DNA of 64,000 bases, taken from the NCBI GenBank assembly GCA_963965975.1, contig OZ014422.1, positions 4,921,155 to 4,985,154 of the forward strand, written 5' to 3'. The notes below the pieces were generated by a model. It did not search any database and was not told the DNA's origin. It saw only the letters and a program-made list of their open reading frames with translations. Of this stretch, positions 10,897 through 19,652 are shown one piece after another. Each line of letters opens with the position of its first letter. Position 1 is the first letter of the stretch. The position numbers and the translations under genes were made by a program. Origin of the DNA: Xestospongia bergquistia. Lineage: Eukaryota > Porifera > Demospongiae > Haplosclerida > Petrosiidae.

Positions 10897-12410
10897 TCAA
10901 ATAGATGCTTTGGCAGAAAATGTGAATTGTTTTGTGACTATATCTTGTTCGAGTGTCACAACAGCTCCATTAGGAAATTTGTTAAGATCAACTTCAGTTA
11001 ACTGGGAAATTTGTGCCTGAGGAGTTATAACATTTGCTGGTACAGGTAGACTTAAAACATCAACTCCAGCTGCTTTTGAAATAATGTTTGGAATGAACAT
11101 CTTTCCTGGAACAACAAAACTATTCGAATCATTTACTAAAACACCAAAATATAGTTTCTTATGCATTGTTAGTTCAGCGTAATTCCCAACTCCTACAGAA
11201 GGCTCAATCATAAACAGGTTTTTGTCCTTGTATAAGCCAATGTTAACGACTCGACCTTTCCAAGGACTACCAGATGGAGGTGGTTCATTTAATATTGCAT
11301 ACAAACCATCAGGCCTGGGCGCTTTCAATCCTATAACGACAGGAGTAAAGATTGAACTAAAAATATATTATTTGTCAATACATAAAGAGTAATATATATA
11401 TATATAAGATGACCAAGAAAATAAAAAATAAAAATTCATTAAATGTTATAGGGATGGCAATAAAAGAGATCTCAAACAAGCACAAAAGTAGGAGTAGCAG
11501 TCTATATATGGACATCCCAACAAAGTAGTCACATGGACAGAAATACCTGAATGCCAATTTTTATATTTGAAAGTTACATTATACTGCATTGTGAGTATAT
11601 ATTTCTTAAATAAAATACCCACAATATCATATGCATAATGGTTTGTTGCAACAGTTGTATGAGGCAAATAGTCCCATAAGAAGTTTAAAGTAAATGACTG
11701 TTCAGTTAGATAAAAAGTGAGTGTTTTCTTTAAGAAAATATACTCACAAAGCAGTAAAATGTAACTTTCAAATATAAAAATTGTGTTCAGGTACTTCTGC
11801 ACATGTGACTACCGTATAGGGATGTCCATATACTGCCATTCCTACTTTGGGCTTGTTTGAGCTGTTTTTTATTACCACCCCTACATTTAATGAATTTTTT
11901 TTGAAATTGTCCCCAGACCCTTTTTCTCTATCTTAGCAAAGGGTTGGCAATGCCAGACTACATTAATCTTTATAAGACTTCTACTTTTATAGTTATCATC
12001 GTGAAAAAAGAAGATAAAATATCATGCCATCCCTAGCTACCATAGACACTACTATTGTCTGCTTGATTACATTGTTCTATTGACTTACTATCAAGTTGTA
12101 GTTCTCCAGAGTCTGTTTGTGATGTAGTTACAAACTTCCATGTTGTACCAGGATCAGCTACTATTGGTCCAATTGTAATCTTACTGTCATCTTGATCATA
12201 AAAAGCACCAACTCCTGTTTTGTATGGGTAAGTGAACTGCGTTGTCGTTGATTTACCAGAATGGCAAACTTGCCAAGCTATTGCAACATCACCCTCTGTC
12301 ACAATATCATGATTTTGTCCAAACACAAGTATCCTCATACCGGGAGCAACATGGCTGGTCAAAGTTATAGGGATACCATCAACACCAGCCATTTTCTCTT
12401 CTTTCGCCAT
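10897..12410 (-). CDS. Two-exon beta-rich family protein, member D
   Basis: Exons 12410-12089 and 11330-10897 join in phase 1 to give 251 aa. Near-identical to member C: same start (MAKEEKMAGVDGIPITL), same insert in exon 2, and only scattered substitutions (for example HSGKSTTTQF against PSGNPMKVQF in exon 1). Its intron is 0.76 kb and holds one intact foldback element. Both C and D are open throughout, so the duplication is young or both copies are under selection. Upstream of the start is a TCACGTGA octamer at about 12594. No signal peptide or catalytic motif recognised. Function unknown; a secretory or enzymatic role cannot be argued from what is visible. Confidence 0.72.
11425..11905. 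repeat. Foldback element with inverted repeats of about 200 bp
   Basis: Left arm starts 'AAAAATTCATTAAATGTTAT' and the right arm ends with its inverse ('TACATTTAATGAATTTTTTT'). Between them the arms pair through 'GGACATCCC' and 'TTTTATATTTGAAAGTTACATT'. The element lies in the member D intron; the interrupted homologue is at 7318-8245. Open frames inside it are by-products of the repeat. Confidence 0.75.
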
Positions 12411-13022
12411 ATTTTGTCTTGATAGTCAAATTTCTCTTGTTTGACCCACAGTGACAGCAGCAACAGTGTAATTGCTGATGATAGTTGGGGGAAGGAAACG
12501 TCTGGGAGCTACACGTAATGAGTCGGTGTGCCTGAGAGCAAACGAACGACAATTAATTAATTAATTTCATAAGATTCATTTGATTACTTGTCGATCACGT
12601 GAACATTACAATCATCATCTACAGTGTATTGCTCTATCTTGTAATAATGGAGTGATGAAATTCAAGGTAAGATAGTCTGTTAATGAAGCTATTGTTGTAT
12701 TATATATGGATTGTGTTAGACTTATGATGTTTTTTGTCTTATCTTCTTATATGTTATACCAGTATTACAATACCATTCAGAAATGGGAGGGTGTTTGGTG
12801 TTATTGTGTTAATACCGGTCCTATTGAATGTAAGTGAAATTATTGTAATTGTATGTTGAATCAAAGATTATTGAAAGACAAAACTTGTTTAATTTATACA
12901 TTCTTTGGCTTGATAAACATATCAGTGATACCACTCATGACATAAGTCATATTGTATCATATTCATTGTTGTAGAAACGTTGTTATATAATTTATAGGTC
13001 CATTCACATTTCTTTTCATTTA
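12411..13022. other. Intergenic, no gene seen
   Basis: Upstream region of member D followed by AT-rich sequence. It contains a TCACGTGA octamer (about 12594) and an AATTAATTAATTAATT run (about 12550). No exon supported on either strand. Confidence 0.5.
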
Positions 13023-13912
13023 CTATACCAAGTAAAATAATTCTTTGCATTGTGTACTTTGATATACCTCTCTGTAGTAATTTTTGCTAGACATGATCAG
13101 TGAAACATCATTAATGGTATTGTCAATGGTTTCATCTGATAATGATGTTAAAAGACTATTTGTTGTAACTAGTTGTCCGTGTTGTGACAAGGTTTCGATA
13201 CTTCTTTGATCGACAGTCATAACTAGAATTCCTATAGCACAAGAATTATATATAGTGTAGTAACAAATTCATTGTTCATGTCATCACTGTAGTATCAACT
13301 AATATCATCAAACTTTTGTGCATAATTATGCATTCAAACGTTTTTCATGGTTTATGTGGAGATTGTGCTTTGTTTGCTGGTTCATGTGATAACCTATTAA
13401 ATCTAGAAGATGCTTCAATTATAATATAGTCTTTCTTATTTGTTGCAGGATATCTTCATCTGTACATTGATCTAATAAGACATACAGATAATCCATATCT
13501 CTCTGTATCTCTTCTTTCATGGCAGCTGTTGTAGTGTATTCCCCTAAGACTTTTACTTCATGGAATATTTCCTCATTCCAAACATTGAGTGACTTTATAG
13601 TTACATTTGATGGTTCTGCTGGAATATGACTTAGGTGATACTTAATAACAAGATGAATATATTTAAACATTGTTACATTGAGAAGAGTGGTCGTGTATAC
13701 AAACGTTGCATTCCTTGCATCGTATATGGCAATTTCGAAAGATTGTTTGTTGTTTCTTGATGATGTAGCGGTTTTCAGGTTTTGATGTAGAGTTAACTGT
13801 CCATTTATTATACTGAGTTTCTGTTATAGCTTGTATTGAAAGCTTCATGCTATGTACATGTCTGTTATTAATGATACCTGTCACACAGTACTTTATCCTA
13901 CGCAATTTTTGG
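13023..13912 (-). pseudogene. SWIM-type zinc-finger protein, C-terminal remnant (broken)
   Basis: On the minus strand, 13905-13663 reads through 'WTVNSTSKPENRYIIKK' and CHIRCKECNVCIHDHS, and 13670-13419 in the next frame reads 'YIHLVIKYHLSHIPAEPSN'. Together they resemble the C-terminal SWIM region (C-x-C ... C-x-H) of transposon-related or domesticated SWIM proteins, in which 'CPVCNVCIHMYSC' is followed by 'CKHIHLV'. A frame change and the missing 'CKH' show it is degenerate. A further open frame at 13220-13023 may be its tail. The N-terminal portion appears on the other side of the Ginger-like element, at 18022-18105. Confidence 0.5.
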
Positions 13913-14120
13913 TCCTAGGACCAAAAATTGCTAGGTTGTTTTTTATCCCACCCTGCATTATTGTATCCGCATGTGTCGCTATCTCTCCAAACTGAACAAA
14001 GAGTCCTTGCTGTGCAAAATAACTGATCAAAGTCTTTTTGGCAAATGATATACTGTTAAGAGATTCACACTTTACTGTTCAGAGATTCACACTGGTCGAG
14101 ATTTAGCTGGAAAAGAAAGT

Positions 14121-15933
14121 ATGGCTGAGGGAGACGATCTAATTGATGAAGCTTTTCTTTATGTATCAGAGAAGAAATATCCAGATGGAGCCAGTGCAAC
14201 TAGGAAGAGAATAATTAGAAAAAAGGCAGAAAAGTTTGTCATAGTTGATGTACTACAAACCTGGAAGAGAGAAGCAGGTAAAATGAAAAAAGTTTGTAAA
14301 ATAAAGTTTCAATGGTTGTTGGAACTATTGTAGATAGTTAAATACATACAGTCTCGAAGTGAGCAATTAAAGATTGTGAAATCATGTCACATGGGTCCAA
14401 CATCGGGACATATGAGGTTTAAGAAAACAGTAGGACAAATTAGGGAATGATTTATGTGGAAAGGTATATGGAATGATGTCAAAGAAGTGGTAAGTTTGTT
14501 TAAAATTTGGTGTTGTCTTTATCAACACATGTAGGTTGCTACCTGTGATGAATGTCAGAGGATGAACAAAAATCCAATTGTTACTAACAATGAGCTTCAT
14601 CCTATACCAGTACATTCTCCATGGTACCATGTGGCAATTGACTTTGTTGGCCCAATGTCTCCAACATCTAGAAATGGGAATCGTTTTATTCTCACTGTGT
14701 CAGATTATTTTACAAAATGGGTGGAGGCCCTTCCCTTGCCTAGCAAATGTGCCCATGGTGTCGCTGAAACTTTATTCAAGGTAATGATCATTATTAAGTA
14801 AAATTATAGAACAATATCCATACAATTCACATTTGCCACAGATTTTTATGAGAATGGGTCTTCCTAAATTGTTGACAAGTGACCAAGGCAGAGAGTTTCA
14901 TGAATCCTCTCTGCATACGCCATTTGAACTTATGTTTGGTAGAAGAGCTGTCATACCAATTGATGTTGAAACAGAAAAAAAAGAAGGGAATGAACTCCTA
15001 CATGAATATCTAACAAACACATCTGTAAGTTAGTGTTTTCCTCACTGATTTTTACTAAAAAGGAAGAAAGACTATAAAAGTGTATAATGTGTATAATTAA
15101 TTACTGTTATATCAGTCTTTTATTAATTATCATTATTTTATACAGGAGGATGTTATAGTCACTGTTGATACTCTAACTACTCAAAGAAAAGCCTTGCTTG
15201 AGAATGCAAGAAAAAATATAGAAGTAGCACAGCAGAGACAAAAAGAGCAATATGATCGAAAACATTCAATTCCACCAAAGTTTAGAGTTGGAGTCAAAGT
15301 TCTGAAAAAAGATTTCTTACGCAAAAAGAGGAAGGGAGGGTGTATGGATCACAAGTGGCTAGGACCATATGAAGTTATAAAAGATGTCGGCAAAGGTTTT
15401 TTTCACTCAAAAGTGTAGAGAGTGGTAAAACTATTAAACGAATCCATGGTGCCCACTTGAAAGTCTATCATACACCTCCAAATTCACCAAATTCTAGCAA
15501 TCTCCTATCACCTTTCAATCCTAATGATCACTCAGATATACCTCCATCACCATTTCACTTAGACAATAATTCCCATATCTCATCATTAAATCATTCAAGT
15601 GTTCCAACGTCATTTGACCATGACAATTCTTCTAAATCTCTGTCATCATTAGGCCTAAATAATCATTTGGATGTTCAAGACTCTCTTTTATCTTCAGAGT
15701 TTTGTCAAAATAATACTTTCACAGTAAATTGCAACTTTCAATCATTCACACCTATTTACTTTCCTGTCACTGTATCACCACCACCTGTCTTTTCCCCTAT
15801 ATTACCACCCTCTTTACCATCTCCACCTCAAAAATCTTCACCCATCACTTTGTCATTGCATCCTTCAGTAACACCTCAACCTCTTATTTCTGTGCCTGTA
15901 GCTTCTTCATTCCAACCCTCTTCATTATCATAA
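14121..15933 (+). pseudogene. Ginger-like integrase, inactivated
   Basis: Exons 14121-14277, 14338-14489, 14535-14780, 14842-15024 and 15146 onward join in phase. The HHCC zinc finger is visible (CH..., GH..., CDECQ at 14535-14555), the first catalytic Asp in AIDFVGP, and the second in TSDQGREF. The text then jumps straight from REFHESS to LHTPFELMFGRRA, so roughly 100 residues that should contain the catalytic Glu are missing. There is also an in-frame TGA in the zinc finger (QIRE-stop-FMWKG, about 14450) and a one-base slip in the T-run at 15396-15403 inside the GPY/F module (KWLGPYEVI...). After that the frame reads KTIKRIHGAHLKVYHTPP and a Ser/Pro-rich tail to 15933. Confidence 0.8.
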
Positions 15934-16052
15934 CCTGTGACTATTCTACCTATCACGGGGCAACCATCTCTTAGTTCTGTAACTATTACTTCATCATCTT
16001 AACCTTCACAAAACATTCATGCCAAACGTCTTGCTATAAAAATGCGACTGAT

Positions 16053-16943
16053 TTGCTAAGGCTAGCAAATCTGAAAGAGGTAGCAAATAACAGTGAACAG
16101 ATTGATAGGGTTAATGTTGATGATCTACAAGACACAATGAAAGTAGAGTGTATGTGGGTGCAGAAGCTATCAAAGGCTGATGAACATATTCTATTATCTG
16201 GGGAGTGGTTGAATGATACCATTGTAAATGCATCACAAAGACTGATCACAACATCTTTTCCTCTCTGCAATGGGTTACAAGATACCAATCTTGGACAAAC
16301 TCTAGCATTTGATATTCAAAGGTCTCCATTTGTTCAAGTGTTACATACAGGATATGATCATTGGGTGACTATCTCCACATATGGATGTGACCTTGGATTT
16401 GTTGATATTTATGACAGCTTACCACCTGCAATGAGTTCATCACTTCAAAGACAAATTGCAGCAATTGTTTGTTTGCCACCCACTCATAGAGAAATCAACA
16501 TCAGGTATGTCAGTCTTATCTGTTTTTAAGTTTCATTTTATCTTTAAAGGTATAGGTATTGCCAGTCACAAGTTGGCTCATCAGATTGTGGTCTCTTTGC
16601 TCTGACTTTTGCCTCAGTGATTGCTATAGGAGATGATCCAGGTAGATATACATTTGAGCAACGAAAGATGAGAGACCACTTACACAGCTGCTTAAATAAA
16701 GGAACTTTTTCAACGTTTCCTACAAGACGTGTTGGTCGAAAAGTCCATAAAATCACCAATATTGTAAAGATACCAGTATATTGCAAATGTCGGATGCCAG
16801 AGATCAAAGATTTAAAGATGATTCAATGCAGCACTTGTTCTGAATGGTACCATATTGATGTTTGTGTGCAAGTCTCAGAAGAGATCATTAAAAAGAGATC
16901 TTCCATTTGGTTATGTGACAACTGTGATAAAATTTCTGTATAG
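16053..16943 (+). CDS. Ulp1-like cysteine protease with C-terminal PHD finger (transposon-encoded)
   Basis: Exons up to 16504 and 16556-16943, separated by a 51-bp intron; the junction ATC AG|G TAT restores the motif CQSQVGSSDCGLFAL. The catalytic set of the C48 (Ulp1/SENP) fold is present: His in GYDHWVTI, Asp in VDIYDS, Gln in SQVG and Cys in SSDCGLF. Upstream DEHILLSGEWLNDTI matches the 'L....WLND..I' region typical of Ulp1 proteases. The PHD finger follows: YCKCRMPE, MIQCSTC, EWYHIDVC, WLCDNC. The frame is open from about 16053 to the stop at 16943 while the integrase next door is dead. The start codon is not certain; the frame may continue from the linker upstream. Ulp1 domains remove SUMO-like modifiers; the substrate here is unknown. 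Confidence 0.75.
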
Positions 16944-17034
16944 TTTAAAAGTTTATTACAGTAAAATGAAAATTAATGCTAACCTTAAATATTATTAGTA
17001 CAGAATGAAATATAAGAAGTTATATTTTTATAGA

Positions 17035-18000
17035 TCCTAGGATAAAATATTGCAAGCAATTTATTATCCATCCTAGGATAAAATATTGCAAGCAATTTAT
17101 TATCCTAAGATAAAATAATGCAAGCAATTTATTATCCTAAGATAAAATAATGCAAGCAATTTATTATCCTAGGATAAAATATTGCAAGCAATTTATTATC
17201 CTAAGATAAAATAATGCAAGCAATTTATTATCCTAAGATAAAATAATGCAAGCAATTTATTATCCTAAGATAAAATATTGCAAGCAATTTATTATCCTAG
17301 GATAAAATATTGCAAGCAATTTATTATCCATCCTAGGATAAAATATTGCAAGCAATTTATTATCCTAAGATAAAATAATGCAAGCAATTTATTATCCTAG
17401 GATAAAATATTGCAAGCAATTTATTATCCTAGGATAAAATATTGCAAGCAATTTATTATCCTAAGATAAAATATTGCAAGCAATTTATTATCCTAGGATA
17501 AAATATTGCAAGCAATTTATTATCCATCCTAAGATAAAATAATGCAAGCAATTTATTATCCTAAGATAAAATATTGCAAGCAATTTATTATCCTAAGATA
17601 AAATAATGCAAGCAATTTATTATCCTAGGATAAAATAATGCAAGCAATTTATTATCCTAAGATAAAATAATGCAAGCAATTTATTATCCTAAGATAAAAT
17701 ATTGCAAGCAATTTATTATCCTAGGATAAAATATTGCAAGCAATTTATTATCCATCCTAGGATAAAATATTGCAAGCAATTTATTATCCTAAGATAAAAT
17801 AATGCAAGCAATTTATTATCCTAGGATAAAATATTGCAAGCAATTTATTATCCTAGGATAAAATATTGCAAGCAATTTATTATCCTAGGATAAAATATTG
17901 CAAGCAATTTATTATCCTAAGATAAAATAATGCAAGCAATTTATTATCCTAGGATAAAATATTGCAAGCAATTTATTATCCTAGGATAAAATATTGCAAG
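17035..18000. repeat. 32-bp tandem array (about 30 units)
   Basis: Units of 32 bp alternate between two forms, one with TCCTAGGATAAAATATTGC and one with TCCTAAGATAAAATAATGC, each followed by AAGCAATTTATTA. A 4-bp TCCA insertion recurs after 6-8 units (about 17068, 17327, 17522, 17749), giving a higher-order pattern. Each junction is the perfect palindrome TTATCCTAGGATAA. The last unit runs into the element terminus, so the array may have grown from the terminal repeat. Confidence 0.95.
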
Positions 18001-18021
18001 TCAAAATTTTTTGTCCTAGGA

Positions 18022-18910
18022 TAAATGTCGATTGATTTTGCCTTTCGTATACAAATACTTTAGTGTGTGATGGAATGCTTCAACATAAGGTTTAATGTAA
18101 TGAAAGAAATGTTATAGTTGCATTGTATTAAACACAGATTGAAGTATTCTTTATCACATACCACTAGTAATAGAACTGATTATATTAGACTAGTTTGAAA
18201 ATGCATGTTTTACCTTGGACATAATGCCTCCCCCATCTTTAACATTACTTTTTTGGAATGAATTTTTGATTATGTCTTCTATATTAACTCTCTGCATGAT
18301 ATGTGCAATGTATTATCAACACATTAATAGTACTGTTTGTGTCATACCTGTACAGCTACTTGTAGATTTGATTGATTACTGATCTGAACAATCCACATTC
18401 AACTGTATTATGTTAAGTATACATTTTATGTACATTATATGTTTTTACTAGTAGTAGTTATTATAGTTTCAGTTAATTTGTGTACACCGGTATCACTTAT
18501 GACTAAATTAATATATCAAAACACTAATATTGACTATAAGTACCTCTCTTCAACTTGAAGAAGAACTTGAGTAAGAAATTCATGAGCATCTTCCTGATCA
18601 CCTGAAGATCATGTGGAATGAATTCTATAAAATATGCAATTTGCTTCATATTACAGTTTTGTCAATTACTGTTCAGGTGATTATCGATCTCTGTTGGTTA
18701 TATCACCTTAGCCCCTCCTGCATGCAGAGATTCTTCAATCTTTTATCAAGCATATGCAGCATAATCTAGCTAAGAGTATATTTATCTCATTATGATATTG
18801 ACAATAACAATTCTTCCTTCATGTTTATTTATATATTCTTGTAGGAGAGAAGGACTGTCCTAAGAGTTGCATTTGCAAAGCAACTGTTTCCTAGATTTGT
18901 TAATCATGAG
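18022..18910 (-). pseudogene. USP-like and SWIM-protein N-terminal remnants
   Basis: Minus-strand pieces: 18905-18842 reads TNLGNSCFANATLRTVLLS, the Cys box of C19 deubiquitinases; 18601-18544 reads GDQEDAHEFLTQVLLQVEER, the second USP signature; 18263-18215 reads IEDIIKNSFQKSNVKDGG; 18105-18022 reads KPYVEAFHHTLKYLYTKGKI, which resembles the 'FHR-x-LK-x-x-YL-x-GK-x-N' segment upstream of SWIM domains. Stops interrupt the whole. The 18022-18105 piece ends exactly at the Ginger-like terminus and continues in sense at 13912, so one degraded gene was split by the insertion. Whether the USP pieces belong to that same gene is unclear. Confidence 0.5.
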
Positions 18911-19008
18911 GGAAGACTTAAGTCCATCATATCTCTCAGTAATCCAAACTGAGCACAGTATTATGTGCATTATGTTTTATTACTGTTTATAATTCATTAA
19001 AATGTCAT

Positions 19009-19012
<4 letters not shown>

Positions 19013-19042
<30 letters not shown>
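19013..19042. repeat. (TAA)n microsatellite
   Basis: About ten consecutive AAT/TAA units. Just beyond, from about 19070, begins the block that is duplicated at 10140. Confidence 0.9.
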
Positions 19043-19044
<2 letters not shown>

Positions 19045-19652
19045 GAAAGCCACGCCCCTATGAATATTAAGTGTTTGTTAGAGTTGCCGTTTCCCTGCGG
19101 GCGGCGCGAGACTATAATTATTAATGAGAAGGCTAATTTGTGACCAGATTTGCAATAAAGGATCACATCTATCAAAAAATTTATTTAAAAACATTTGAAT
19201 GTAAGTAATTACGTTTAAAGGATATCTACTAAATTTTGCACTCAAGTTATCTATTGTTTTTCAACTGAGATATGATTTGGTAAATATCTAGTGAAAAATA
19301 TATAACTGTGTACAAAGCAACTGTGTGTTTTTTAATTTTTTTAAAAAGGTGCTTCATAAATCAGGTCACATTTATTGTTTGCAATTATGTAAATAAATTT
19401 ATAATTCCAACAAATCAAACTCAGATTCAAGTAAATTCAGTCGCTGATAAAGAGAATTATCAAGCAATTTTCCTTAATTATTAAACCGAAGTTAATAACT
19501 GAGATTAAATTGTCTCATAGAAATATCTTTTTAGATCATAAAGTTAAAAATATTTTGGGCAAATTAGAACAAAATAAAGAAATAGATTAAAGCACTCAAT
19601 AGATTTTTAATATCTACACTTTATCACACAATATTACACACAATTATTAAGT
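19043..19652. repeat. 3' flank of the DH-PH-MORN gene, duplicated at 10.1 kb
   Basis: No exon. From about 19070 the text ('TTTCCCTGCGGGC', 'TTAATGAGAAGGCTAA', 'GATAAAGAGAATTATCAAGC') corresponds to 10140-10450 at lower identity, minus about 230 bp at 19140-19375 that only this copy has. Confidence 0.7.

Larger units (their letters stand above)
13913..18021 (+). mobile_element. Ginger-like integrase transposon with Ulp1 protease and PHD finger
   Basis: Both ends read TCCTAGGAC(C/A)AAAAA inward: left TCCTAGGACCAAAAATTGC from 13913, right (reverse complement) TCCTAGGACAAAAAATTTTG from 18021. This gives short terminal inverted repeats with a possible CTAG target duplication; the palindromic TCCTAGGA leaves the exact boundary uncertain. 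Inside, in order, lie an HHCC zinc finger with a DDE-type integrase, a GPY/F module, a Ser/Pro-rich linker, a Ulp1-like cysteine protease, a PHD finger and a 32-bp repeat array. No reverse transcriptase, protease or gag is visible, so it is a DNA transposon of Ginger type, not an LTR element. The integrase is inactivated. Confidence 0.7.

Noticed and set aside
11446-11802. Hydrophobic 118-codon minus-strand frame in the member D intron
   Set aside because: It runs along the arms of an inverted-repeat element and has no similarity to any family; composition follows the repeat.
14382-14630. Minus-strand frame within the integrase region
   Set aside because: Shadow of the zinc-finger and integrase exons on the plus strand.
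17035-18000. CRISPR array
   Set aside because: Units are directly adjacent with no unique spacers, and the context is a eukaryotic transposon; it is a tandem satellite-like array.
13913-18021. LTR retrotransposon
   Set aside because: The integrase and GPY/F module resemble Ty3-type elements, but no reverse transcriptase, RNase H, aspartic protease or long terminal repeats are present.
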